Part shown: positions 1-7,860 of the stretch, piece by piece
How the letters are laid out: each line of letters opens with the position of its first letter
Position numbering within the stretch: the first letter of the stretch is position 1
Assembly: GCA_937949615.1 (NCBI GenBank)
Contig: CALEDQ010000011.1
Coordinates: forward strand, 1 to 64,000
Source of the DNA: an uncultured bacterium
GTDB taxonomy: Bacteria; Muiribacteriota; Ozemobacteria; Ozemobacterales; Ozemobacteraceae
DNA: 64,000 nt
Direction: 5' to 3'
Position numbers and translations under genes: made by a program
The notes under the pieces: generated by a model
Databases searched by the model: none
What the model was told of the DNA's origin: nothing
What the model saw: only the letters and a program-made list of their open reading frames with translations

Positions 1-41
1 GAATTTTACTGCTTCATCACTTATCGGCTTGACCAATTTTC

Positions 42-926
42 TCAGACCACCGCTGTTATCTGTCTATTTAATTTGTGAAACAGAAACAATTCGTCTTTAG
101 ATGTTTTTTCTTCTGCGGCATTTAAATACTCTAGGTTTTTTTCAAAATCTTCCTTGGTTAGAAAAATTTGAGCCAAGTGAAGCAATGGTCTCTGTTCAGC
201 AGGTAGTTTCTTTGCCAATTCGAGATAAATTTTTTCGGCTTGGTCTAGTTGCTCTTGTATCTCAAAACATTTCGCTCTTAGATACTCTAGTTTTGTTTCT
301 AGTTCCGGATTATCTAACTCCTGAAATGACCTGCTTGTTTCTTCAATTTTTTGTAAAGCCTGGACCGTATTTTCTCTGTCAACAAGCATTTGGATTTCTT
401 CAATAATTTTTTTCCCTAAGGAATAAGCCATTCTTGAATCTATCGAAAAACCAAGCTCTATAAAATCAGCTTCGTCAAGAGTGAAGAAGATTTTTTGAAG
501 GCTTTCAGCATGAATTGTTTCGAATTCTATACCTTGGTAGTTGGTCTTCAACGAAATAATGGCGTTCTCAATCGGTAAGGTTGTCCCAGAGAAGTTATCG
601 TTGTAAACAAAACAGAACTTTCTTATTGGTGAAATGTGGTTCCAACTTTTAATTAGTTTGCTAAAGTCATTTATTATTTTTGCAGCTGTTTCGCTATCTT
701 TTTCAAAGGGATCTTTGGGAGCATAAATTTGGTAATATGTTCCAGATCTCCTAATAAACCCGTCATTTCCTCCGTCTCCTACGTTGCCATACGGCCTGAC
801 TTTTTCAAATTCTGGAAAAGCTTTCGTAAAAATTCGCTCTACAAATGATTGGAATTCGCTTCCCTTTTTTGAGAAAATTGATAGCTTAAATTGAATTGTA
901 AGGAAATGCTTGTCAAAGGTCCTCAT
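42..926 (-). CDS. Restriction-like nuclease with C-terminal TPR helices
   Basis: The frame is open from 1190, but I start it at the ATG at 926 (294 residues) because the upstream 88 residues are low-complexity and unlike a protein N-terminus. The N-terminal third has a helix of the G-x-EFQ-x-FVE type followed by a GDGGNDGF...YYQIYAP block. That Asp-Gly/Gln-x-Tyr pattern is familiar from PD-(D/E)XK-like domains of bacterial anti-phage proteins, including ABC-three-component-type systems (known-family inference, not certain). A middle alpha/beta region (FCFVYNDNF) follows. The last about 100 residues look like TPR helices (AEKIYLELAKKLP, LLHLAQIF). It points left, away from the rest of the island, so a partner gene may lie outside the window. 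A DNA-targeting defence role is inference. Confidence 0.6.
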   Translation of the reverse strand: MRTFDKHFLTIQFKLSIFSKKGSEFQSFVERIFTKAFPEFEKVRPYGNVGDGGNDGFIRRSGTYYQIYAPKDPFEKDSETAAKIINDFSKLIKSWNHISPIRKFCFVYNDNFSGTTLPIENAIISLKTNYQGIEFETIHAESLQKIFFTLDEADFIELGFSIDSRMAYSLGKKIIEEIQMLVDRENTVQALQKIEETSRSFQELDNPELETKLEYLRAKCFEIQEQLDQAEKIYLELAKKLPAEQRPLLHLAQIFLTKEDFEKNLEYLNAAEEKTSKDELFLFHKLNRQITAVV

Positions 927-1550
927 TGAACTAATTAGAGCTCCTGTTGTTGATGATGCAATCTTACAACTTTTACAGGTCTTTGGGAATAATTGAAAAA
1001 ATGACTTGAGAATTTCGAGAAAAACAAAAAACTCTAGAGAAGTGTTAGTTTTTTCCGAATGGCTTTGGCAATCGTTATTGGCATATAGTGCGGTATCATC
1101 AGCAACTTTCAGTAAAACTTGAATAAAAATGGAAAAAGTGTAAAAGCTAAATCTCTCGGAGATCTTTTGCTGTTGGCGCAGAAAGCGCATTTCAGAACGC
1201 CTCTGATCAAAGGCTGTTCGAGGGCGATAATCTTGAAATATTTAAACTTATTCACAATAGAGATAAATCAACCCGATTTCAAAAGGAGGAGAAAATCAGG
1301 CAGGAATAAGATTCCAGAAGAAATGTTGAGTGTCTGTTCCTTTTTGGGGCAATGGCGCCGCGATGTTCTGCCTGGCATTGTTTGGTAAATAGAGGGCGAG
1401 TTAAACTAATCTTGTGCTATTCTTGAAAATAGCTTGGTTTATGTAATTTATAAAGTTATGCGTGTGATTGAATGCCCTTCGAGGCAAAGCCTTAATTCAG
1501 TTGATTATTAGAACTCATACGCAGGGTCGGGAGAAGGGGAGAGTATTCGC
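927..1550. other. 624-base gap without a convincing gene
   Basis: AT-rich interval between two divergent island genes. A plus-strand frame at 1119-1388 begins with TTG, has no clear ribosome site and resembles no family I know, so I do not call it. A short inverted repeat GCTATT...AATAGC lies near 1413-1431. The divergent promoters of the flanking genes presumably lie here, but no clean -35/-10 pair stands out. Confidence 0.4.
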
Positions 1551-3032
1551 GTGGGTAGCAGCTCATACATTAGAATTTCTTACGCTTATGATCCAGAGAT
1601 AGATTCACTAATTTCAATCGCCAAGGCGACTAAGGGTAAAGCTTATCAATGCCCGGAATGTCGCGCCGTGTTAAGGAAAAGAGCTGGCGAATATCGGCGA
1701 GAGCATTTCTACCATCCGAAAGATTCTAAGTGCTCTATTTCCGAGGAAACCAGTCTTCATTACGGTGCAAAACTTTATCTGAAAGAACGCCTGGTTGATA
1801 ACAGACCGGTGGAAATTTCATTTCCGACCAGCATTTTACCAGGTAACGAATTTAGAGCTCTGCTGGCGAAAGAAGAAATAGAAAAAATTCAGATTCCGGT
1901 TCGAAGGTTTTTGCCTGACCCGTTGATCATCCACAAGAATGAAGGCGAAATTGATGGCAGTAGCTTTAAAGCTGATGTTATCAGCAAAAATCCCCAGCGG
2001 GATATTCTTATGATCTGGGAGATTCTGGTAAGTCATGAAATTGAGCCGGATAAAAGACGTTGGCTTGATGAAAATGGTATGCCATACCTTGAATTAAAGC
2101 CAGCTGAAAAGGGCTTTGATGAGTTCTCGTTCGAAGTTGCTTCGTTTGGCAATCTTTCATGTCTGAAGCCTGAAGCTTTTAAACTGGCAAGTCTGATCGA
2201 TATTTATCAGAATGAGCTGCAAGGCCCTTTTGCTGAAAGATTTCTAAGATATTTTCTGGATAATATTGAAGAGCTTGTCTTCGATCAGCTGATTTCTAAT
2301 ATGAGTCACAGCATTAATCCATCTGATCATCAAATTCCTTGCCATGTCGAAGGTGTGAACAAATTTTTTAAGACACACGAAACTTTTGAAATTTGGCAGA
2401 CCTATTTTAAAGACCCGAAGCCGGAAGAATTTTCTTACGTTCCCCTTAAAGAGATCAAACTTGAAGAAAGTAAATATGGTCCGGCGCCAAAATTCAATGG
2501 CAGGTATTACGCAAATTCCAAGCTGAATCTTTGTGGGGAAACGTTTATCAAGTTTGCAGAAAGATTTGCGGGCATGATGAGCAGGGCTGATCTGAACGGG
2601 AAACTCAGGAGCATCAGTACTTCGGTGTTCTTCAAAGACTTTACCAAGGCGATGATTGAAATTGGTGACAAGGAATTTGAATGTCTTGAAATGGACAATC
2701 TGCAATTTCTGGTGTTCGATAATTCTAATCCGAAAGATCCGCATTACAGGATTCAGATGCCAGACAAAAATATGGACACTGGATTTGCTAAGAAACCAAG
2801 ATTGGATTTCCCCGCAGAGCTATTTGTTGATTTTCTGAAGGATTTGATGACTATCGCCAAAATCGATTTGATTGTCGGCATGCGTTCAAACGCAAGCTAT
2901 GAATCCGTTTATGGCCTGAAAATATCAGGAATTTACTCTATTAAAGCATTTAATCTCTGGATGCGCAAAGCTGTCTTTGATTCACTAAAACAGATCTTTT
3001 TCTGCCCACCGCCTCGGACAGCGGGTGATTAA
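1551..3032 (+). CDS. CoiA-like zinc-finger nuclease-fold protein
   Basis: 493 residues, starting at GTG 1551 just after a purine-rich ribosome site (gggagaaggggagag). The N-terminus has the CoiA signature: a CPECR zinc ribbon half at about residues 34-38, then HFYH and a C...ET..H..AK segment. The central block (KADVI, MIWEI, VSHEIEPDKRRWL) matches the D...E-x-K-like nuclease core of competence-associated CoiA. The remaining about 280 residues are not recognisable to me. CoiA proteins act on DNA recombination in natural competence. Here no com genes are adjacent and the neighbours are defence-like, so a stand-alone DNA-processing or defence role is as likely. The protein is longer than typical CoiA (about 300-400 residues), which suggests an added C-terminal domain. 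Confidence 0.65.
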   Translation: MGSSSYIRISYAYDPEIDSLISIAKATKGKAYQCPECRAVLRKRAGEYRREHFYHPKDSKCSISEETSLHYGAKLYLKERLVDNRPVEISFPTSILPGNEFRALLAKEEIEKIQIPVRRFLPDPLIIHKNEGEIDGSSFKADVISKNPQRDILMIWEILVSHEIEPDKRRWLDENGMPYLELKPAEKGFDEFSFEVASFGNLSCLKPEAFKLASLIDIYQNELQGPFAERFLRYFLDNIEELVFDQLISNMSHSINPSDHQIPCHVEGVNKFFKTHETFEIWQTYFKDPKPEEFSYVPLKEIKLEESKYGPAPKFNGRYYANSKLNLCGETFIKFAERFAGMMSRADLNGKLRSISTSVFFKDFTKAMIEIGDKEFECLEMDNLQFLVFDNSNPKDPHYRIQMPDKNMDTGFAKKPRLDFPAELFVDFLKDLMTIAKIDLIVGMRSNASYESVYGLKISGIYSIKAFNLWMRKAVFDSLKQIFFCPPPRTAGD

Positions 3033-3181
3033 ATAAATAATCATCTGCCATCTAAGTGCAAAAAATCCTTGGGCTGTCAGCAAAAAATGGGGTAAAATAT
3101 TGGGGAACAAGGTTTATGATTCATCTGGGAATGTCTGCTAGACCTTGATCCTGCGAATAAAAAAATCCTTTTGAGAGAAAT

Positions 3182-4309
3182 ATGCCGGTTATTCACGAGA
3201 GGTCAGACAGAAAATTCTACATAACTCAAAAACCAAAGCGCTCAGGTCAGTATATTACTTGGCAGATGAAAGAGCATTGTGCCGAGTATTTAAAAAAATA
3301 CTCATTGCTTAGCGATAACACTAAGATCAGAAGTTACACAGTAATTTTATTAAGACTGTTGGGCTATGTTTTTACTAACAACAAAGGTTATGAAGAAATA
3401 CCTCCAATAGCTGGGCTGAAATTACCAGCTGATTTTCAATCTCTATCACAATCAGAAAAGGCATTGATAAAGGAATTAAGATTCCTGCTTCAAAGAGCCC
3501 CTAAAGTTGAAAAAAAAGAAGAGATAAAGCCTGTTAAGGTTGTAATTCCGGCCGTTGTAATGCAGTCGCCAAACAGCCAAATTCCTAAGGAACAGGAAAT
3601 ATTTAATAAAAACAAGAAGAGCAACATTGCCGGGGTGAATTGCCAGATATGTAAAAAGCGTCTCGGGCTGTTTGAAAAATGTTGTTTGAGCCTGGAAAAA
3701 CAGATTTTTGTTTGTAGTATCTGCGGTTCCGAAGAAAATTTTGATTCTGTTTTGTGTCATATGATGAGGCATGGCCGTGAATACTGTGTTTTCTGCAGAA
3801 AATTCATATTAACGAAAAACTACAATGAACACTTTATAAATCATCTGACGCCAGATTATACGTTCTGTTTTGATTGCAATGAACAAATCCACAAGAAAAG
3901 CGTTGAGAGCCATATTGCATGGCATCGCAAAAAGTCTGAACCAACCTTTTCTGGTCACTATTTTTGTGCCGAATGCGGGGAACATTTTAAAAAGAGCCAG
4001 ATTCGAATGCATATTAACCTTGTTCATAGGCACCGAATGAGCAAATATTTCTTTTATCTGGGCGCGATATCTTTTAAAAATATGGCCGTTCACTCTTTCA
4101 TAACAACCCGTTCTGAAATAATATCGAAGAAATTGCATCTGAAACCGTTGGGCGAGCCAATAAGACAAGCTCCAGTTCAAAAAAGTGAGAAAGCCTCCCT
4201 CACAATCAAAAAAGCTGACCCTGATAAAATGACCTGCCCCCTTTGTCGGAAAGCAGTAATCAAAACTTTTTATAGGCAACACCTTCGACTGAACCACGGT
4301 GTTGGATAG
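3182..4309 (+). CDS. Bacterial protein with five C2H2 zinc fingers
   Basis: 375 residues. The N-terminal about 100 residues are basic and helical with no family I recognise. A CQIC...CC motif follows near residue 157. Five fingers of the same form, C-x2-C-x11-H-x3/4-H, occupy most of the C-terminal half: CSIC...H..H, CVFC...H..H, CFDC...H..H, CAEC...H..H and the final CPLC...H..H, the last ending at the C-terminus. The constant 11-residue Cys-His spacing, rather than the classical 12, suggests internal duplication. Tandem C2H2 arrays are rare in bacteria and typically bind nucleic acid. A DNA or RNA recognition role in the island is inference. It follows the CoiA-like gene by 149 bases on the same strand. 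Confidence 0.65.
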   Translation: MPVIHERSDRKFYITQKPKRSGQYITWQMKEHCAEYLKKYSLLSDNTKIRSYTVILLRLLGYVFTNNKGYEEIPPIAGLKLPADFQSLSQSEKALIKELRFLLQRAPKVEKKEEIKPVKVVIPAVVMQSPNSQIPKEQEIFNKNKKSNIAGVNCQICKKRLGLFEKCCLSLEKQIFVCSICGSEENFDSVLCHMMRHGREYCVFCRKFILTKNYNEHFINHLTPDYTFCFDCNEQIHKKSVESHIAWHRKKSEPTFSGHYFCAECGEHFKKSQIRMHINLVHRHRMSKYFFYLGAISFKNMAVHSFITTRSEIISKKLHLKPLGEPIRQAPVQKSEKASLTIKKADPDKMTCPLCRKAVIKTFYRQHLRLNHGVG

Positions 4310-4705
4310 AACGCTCCTGAAGACTGGTTATAATTGATTTCACAAATGCAGTTTCGATGTCTGGTTTTTGAAATGCTACTTAAGAATATTTCAGGCGTTG
4401 AAGAGTTTTGGTCTGTGATTTAGAATATCTGGCCATCAGATCACTGGGTTCAAGTTGCAATTGAACAAAGTCGCCTGAGAAATTCTCTGTGCGGCGCTAC
4501 GTAGCGCAGGGGAGTAGCAGCTGATTGAAAATACAGCTCCTTCCGGCGGTGATGTGTCGCGATGGAAAAGAGACCGGCAAAAAGTTTTAACCTGGATTTT
4601 ATAATCGCCTTGATTCTGATAGAATATTTTTGCGCCGCATGTGGGCTTTTGTCGAGAATCAACAAACATTTCGGTTGCCCATCTTACATACGCGGTAAGG
4701 AATTA
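4310..4705. other. Intergenic stretch with a palindromic repeat copy
   Basis: Holds one copy of a perfect palindrome, GCGCTACGTAGCGC at 4494-4507, whose relatives occur near 6396 and at 8746. The sequence after it ends in a gatgtgtcgcgat segment that recurs, degraded, at 6417-6430. An open frame runs through 4562-4705 in phase with the next gene but reads as Cys- and hydrophobic-rich sequence unlike its family, so I treat it as non-coding. Confidence 0.4.
4494..4507. repeat. Dispersed palindrome copy 1
   Basis: GCGCTACGTAGCGC is perfectly self-complementary. The same core occurs inside the longer 22-base palindrome at 8746-8767 and, with mismatches, near 6396. All three copies lie between genes of the accessory island. 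Confidence 0.6.
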
Positions 4706-6172
4706 ATGAATTCTCTAATTAGTAAATTATTACAGGAACCTGAAGGCAAAAGGCTGGAGTTTAAGCGGGATTTATCTTCTCCTTCACCGCTGTTGAAGAC
4801 TCTGGTCGCTTTTGCCAATTCAGCTGGTGGCAGGCTGGTTCTTGGGGTGGCCGATGATCGTCAGATTATTGGTTTTTCGTCGCCCCTGGATGAAGAAGAA
4901 CGCCTTTGCAACCTCATAGCAGACAGCATTGCGCCCCGCCTGGTTCCTAATATTGAACTGGTGACTTTCGAGGGAAAGACGCTTTTGCTGGTGGAAGTAT
5001 TCCTGAGCGGAACAAGGCCACATTTTATTAAAGCAGAGGGCATGCAGAACGGCGTGTATGTCCGCCTTGGCTCAAGTAACCGCAAGGCCGATTTTCAGCT
5101 TATTGCCGAGCTGCAGCGCGGAGTGGCGGGGATTTCTTTTGATACTCTGCCAATGCCTCAGTTAACCATTGCTGATATTGACGTTGATTCCGTCAAATCT
5201 GACTTCAGTGCCAGGAAAATTGATGAACATAGTCTGCTGAGTCTGAAAATTCTTGTTCAGGAACAGGGGCGTCTGGTTCCCAGTCATGGCGGAATTCTTC
5301 TTTACGGCAAAGACAGGCAGTTTCATTTTCCGGGTGGCTGGATACAATGTGGCCGTTTCATCGGCAAAGACAAGGGCGATATTTTTGATCACACTGAGAT
5401 CCATGAGCCACTGCCGAAAGCCGTCGAGAGCATAATGCTGTTTTTGAAAAAGCACGCGATGCGTGGCGCAGATTTTTCGGAAATTCGCCGCAAAGATATC
5501 TGGAGCATTCCGATCAATATTTTGCGCGAAGTCATTATTAATGCCCTTGTTCATGCGGATTATTCCAACAGCGGCACGCCGATCCGGGTGGCGTTTTTTG
5601 ATGACCGGATCGAGGTAGAAAGCCCGGGTCTGCTTCTCCCCGGCCTGACTATCGATGATCTGAAAGCCGGTGTTTCACAGATCCGTAATCCTGTCATTGC
5701 CCGGATCTTTCGCGAACTTGAACTGATTGAACAATGGGGCAGCGGTATCCCCGGAATCTTCAATGAAATCCGGGCCAATAACTGGCCTGAGCCGGTAATT
5801 GAAGAAATAGCCAATCGCGTTCGCTTTACTGTTAAGCTGCCCGAAATTTTACCATTGACCCGTGAACAGTCGCGTAAATCCGCAGGGCAAGTCACAGGGC
5901 AAGTCACAGGGCAAGTCACAGGGCAAGTCACAGGGCAAGTAGAGGCATTGTTAAAAGCGGTTTCTGGCGAAAATTCCAGGAAAGAATTGATGAAAGTTTT
6001 ATCATTGTCGGGACGAGACAATTTTGAAAAACTTTACCTGAAGCCTGCCTTAGAGCATGCATTGATTGAGCTTACCATTCCGGAAAAACCAAACAGTCGT
6101 CTGCAAAAATACCGCCTTACCGAACTCGGCAGGCAATTTTTGCAGAATAGTAAGTCTGAGCAGGGGCTTTGA
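4706..6172 (+). CDS. AlbA_2/Schlafen-type putative ATP-binding transcriptional regulator
   Basis: I start at ATG 4706, after GGTAAGG, rather than the earlier in-frame ATG 4562; this gives 488 residues. Order of domains: an AlbA_2 (divergent AAA_4/Schlafen) domain with LEFKRDLS and FANSAGGRLVLGV at about residues 14-50; a middle region; then a HATPase_c_4-like block (INALVHADYSNSG, then IEVESPGLLLPG, then RNPVIARIFRELELIEQWGSGI) at about 270-360; a run of GQVT repeats at about 392-411; and a C-terminal winged-helix segment. The family is widespread near phage-defence and toxin-antitoxin loci and is thought to bind nucleic acid or regulate transcription; its reaction is not settled. The GQVT linker is a known hypervariable feature of these proteins. 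Confidence 0.8.
   Translation: MNSLISKLLQEPEGKRLEFKRDLSSPSPLLKTLVAFANSAGGRLVLGVADDRQIIGFSSPLDEEERLCNLIADSIAPRLVPNIELVTFEGKTLLLVEVFLSGTRPHFIKAEGMQNGVYVRLGSSNRKADFQLIAELQRGVAGISFDTLPMPQLTIADIDVDSVKSDFSARKIDEHSLLSLKILVQEQGRLVPSHGGILLYGKDRQFHFPGGWIQCGRFIGKDKGDIFDHTEIHEPLPKAVESIMLFLKKHAMRGADFSEIRRKDIWSIPINILREVIINALVHADYSNSGTPIRVAFFDDRIEVESPGLLLPGLTIDDLKAGVSQIRNPVIARIFRELELIEQWGSGIPGIFNEIRANNWPEPVIEEIANRVRFTVKLPEILPLTREQSRKSAGQVTGQVTGQVTGQVTGQVEALLKAVSGENSRKELMKVLSLSGRDNFEKLYLKPALEHALIELTIPEKPNSRLQKYRLTELGRQFLQNSKSEQGL
5883..5940 (+). repeat. 12-base in-frame minisatellite (GQVT repeats)
   Basis: The unit cagggcaagtca is repeated almost five times with no mismatch, encoding GQVT each time. Perfect identity at the DNA level implies recent slippage. 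Gain or loss of 12-base units would alter linker length without shifting the frame. Confidence 0.9.
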
Positions 6173-6204
6173 TTCTCATAAAAATGGCTGTGAGGATTAG
6201 AACC

Positions 6205-6257
6205 TGTTCAAAGAAATGCCATGTTCATGAAAAATGAACAAAGCGAAAAAATGAACA
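6205..6257. promoter_or_regulatory. Operator-like cluster, copy 1 (TGTTCA/TGAACA)
   Basis: Four half-sites: TGTTCA at 6205, TGTTCAT at 6222, ATGAACA at 6234 and ATGAACA at 6251, with start-to-start spacings 17, 12 and 17. The arrangement is a symmetric nested inverted repeat. An identical arrangement with the same three spacings occurs at 6762-6814 immediately before the AbiEi gene. Confidence 0.65.
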
Positions 6258-6294
6258 GAATTAAGAGTCGGCTTTAAGCATCTGAAAAGCAAAA

Positions 6295-6343
6295 TGTATA
6301 AATTGTATGCTGATGGTATACAATTGTTCACTAATAGTATACA
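6295..6343. promoter_or_regulatory. GTATA inverted repeat upstream of the DUF433 gene
   Basis: AATTGTAT at 6301-6308 faces ATACAATT at 6318-6325, flanked by an outer TGTATA (6295) and TATACA (6338). It is a plausible operator for the DUF433 antitoxin gene about 150 bases downstream; binding is inference. Confidence 0.45.
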
Positions 6344-6491
6344 TCCGGCTTCAACCTTGCTCTGAGCTGTGCGACATAAAACTTTTGCATTCCGCCACGT
6401 AGCACAGCTGGATTGAGATGTATCGCGATTGAGGCATTATTGACCTTAGTTGCGGCCAGTGTTAGGGTGGATCATAGAGACAGGGATAAAT

Positions 6492-6722
6492 ATGAACAAC
6501 ATGATTGTGTGTGACCCGGACATCATGATGGGTAAGCCGGTGATTACCGGAACCCGTATCACTGTTGAGCTGATTCTTGAAAAACTTGCTGATGGTGAGT
6601 CCTATGATGATCTTATTACAGCCCACCTGCAGCTGACACGCAAGTCTATTTTCGCGGCCCTCAAGTTTGCCTCAGAATCTTTACGTGTCGATACCATTTA
6701 TCCGATTAAGAAAACTGCATGA
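6492..6722 (+). CDS. DUF433 family antitoxin
   Basis: 76 residues from ATG 6492, after CAGGGATA; an in-frame ATG at 6450 is further from any ribosome site. The motif CDPDIMMGKPVITGTRI...VELILEKLADGES is the hallmark of DUF433 (winged-helix, VapB-like) antitoxins. These normally precede and overlap a PIN-like DUF5615 toxin. Here the following frame begins at 6719 in a 4-base ATGA overlap, exactly where that toxin should start, but it ends after 22 codons. The protein is therefore an orphan antitoxin or solo regulator. Confidence 0.85.
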   Translation: MNNMIVCDPDIMMGKPVITGTRITVELILEKLADGESYDDLITAHLQLTRKSIFAALKFASESLRVDTIYPIKKTA

Positions 6723-6787
6723 TCAGTTTTGTCGTTGACGAGGGAGACAGTGCTTGCTTTTTGTTCAAAATTATGTCATGTTCATAA
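6719..6787 (+). pseudogene. Truncated start of a PIN-like (DUF5615-type) toxin
   Basis: A 22-codon frame overlapping the antitoxin stop as ATGA. It begins MISFVVDEGD, resembling the MKFLVDE(N/G) N-terminus of DUF5615 PIN-like toxins that pair with DUF433, then runs into TAA at 6785. The end coincides with the second operator cluster (6762-6814), suggesting that the toxin was cut off when the AbiE promoter region was joined here. The homology rests on a very short stretch. Confidence 0.45.
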
Positions 6788-6814
6788 AAAGTGAACAAAC
6801 ATAAAAAATGAACA
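6762..6814. promoter_or_regulatory. Operator-like cluster, copy 2, before the AbiEi gene
   Basis: TGTTCA at 6762, TGTTCAT at 6779, GTGAACA at 6791 and ATGAACA at 6808, with spacings 17, 12 and 17, identical to those of copy 1. Known AbiEi antitoxins repress their own operon by binding inverted repeats in the promoter, which fits this position. The last half-site ends 14 bases before the chosen start codon. Confidence 0.7.
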
Positions 6815-6828
6815 AAGGTGTGGCGAAA

Positions 6829-7860
6829 ATGGATTTTTCTGAAGAGAAAATTCTGGAGACAGCACTGAAGGTAGTGAAGAGCAACATCGCAGGCGCGAAG
6901 GTCTGCAAGCCAGTGCTCGCTTCTTTTGCCGGACGCAAAGGCCAGAAAGCCTTGACGATTGAAATCAGACTTGAGTCCGTCAAGCTGAAGTATCGTGTCG
7001 AGATAAAGGCGGTTATTACAAAATCAGATAAAATGCTGCTTGCGATGAAAAATAAGGAAACTGGATTGCCGGTAATGCTTATGACACAGTATGTAAACCC
7101 GGAGATGGCAGAAGAGCTGAGGCAGATTGGCCTTGAATTCATCGATTCAGCAGGCAATATGTTTATAAACCAGCCCCCTGTTTTTGTTTTTATCAAGGGC
7201 AATAAACTGAAAGAGCCTGTCAGATGCGCCATTAAACGAGCTTTTAAGAAGGCTGGGCTCAAGCTGATTTTTGCACTGTTAACCACGCCGGGGCTTGAAA
7301 ACGCCACTTACCGGGAAATTGCTGTGGCGGCCGGTGTTTCTTTAGGGAGCATCGACTATATAATGGCCGAACTAAAAGAAATGGGTTTTCTGCGTAGAAG
7401 GGGAGACAACAGCTTATACCTGGCACAGAAGGACGATCTGGTAAAACGATGGGTGATGGCATACCCCGAGCAACTCCGCCCGAAACTGACTCTTGGGACA
7501 TTCCGTGGCCCGGAAAAATGGTGGTTGCATGGCAGGCTGCCATCTCAAGATACCATGTGGAGCGGTGAAGTCGCTGCACACAAAATGACTGATTATCTGC
7601 ATCCGGAGACAGTAACAATTTATTGCAGACCACAGAAACTGAATGGTTTGTTATTGAGCAACCGACTCAGTAGAGATCCCGTCGGAAACATTGAAATTCT
7701 GGAGAAGTTCTGGAATAATGATGATAAGAGTGCCTCCGGCGAACTGGTTCATCCGCTACTCGTTTACGCAGACCTGATTGCATCTGGAGACCCAAGGAAC
7801 GCCGAAGCAGCAGAAAAGATTTATGAACAACACATCCTTCAACTTGTCCGGGAAAATTGA
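6829..7860 (+). CDS. Type IV toxin-antitoxin system AbiEi-family antitoxin
   Basis: 343 residues from ATG 6829, preceded by AAAGGTG. The alternative ATG at 6808 lies inside the last operator half-site and has no ribosome site. The C-terminal half carries family features: a winged-helix (TYREIAVAAGVSLGSIDYIMAELKEMGF), then WWLHGRLPSQDTMWSGEVAAHKMTDYL and the VHPLLVYADLIASGDPRNAEAAEKIY region. AbiEi binds its promoter and neutralises the AbiEii nucleotidyltransferase without direct contact (established for the family). The downstream NTase gene overlaps its 3' end by 38 bases, consistent with translational coupling. Confidence 0.85.
   Translation: MDFSEEKILETALKVVKSNIAGAKVCKPVLASFAGRKGQKALTIEIRLESVKLKYRVEIKAVITKSDKMLLAMKNKETGLPVMLMTQYVNPEMAEELRQIGLEFIDSAGNMFINQPPVFVFIKGNKLKEPVRCAIKRAFKKAGLKLIFALLTTPGLENATYREIAVAAGVSLGSIDYIMAELKEMGFLRRRGDNSLYLAQKDDLVKRWVMAYPEQLRPKLTLGTFRGPEKWWLHGRLPSQDTMWSGEVAAHKMTDYLHPETVTIYCRPQKLNGLLLSNRLSRDPVGNIEILEKFWNNDDKSASGELVHPLLVYADLIASGDPRNAEAAEKIYEQHILQLVREN

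Larger units (their letters stand above)
6173..6491. other. Regulatory intergenic region with two operator-like clusters
   Basis: Contains a TGTTCA/TGAACA operator cluster (6205-6257), a GTATA-rich inverted repeat (6295-6343) and a degraded copy of the CTACGTAG palindromic element near 6396. No open reading frame of note. Confidence 0.6.

Noticed and set aside
101..406. 101-codon plus-strand frame opposite the nuclease/TPR gene
   Set aside because: It lies wholly antisense to the TPR helices and is hydrophobic in the way expected of a reverse-strand shadow.
927..1190. N-terminal extension of the 42-926 gene
   Set aside because: The extra 88 residues are low-complexity and the family normally begins close to the G-x-EFQ helix; ATG 926 fits better.
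1119..1388. 89-codon plus-strand frame between the first two genes
   Set aside because: It starts with TTG, has no clear ribosome site, overlaps the upstream extension of the minus-strand frame and reads like no known protein.
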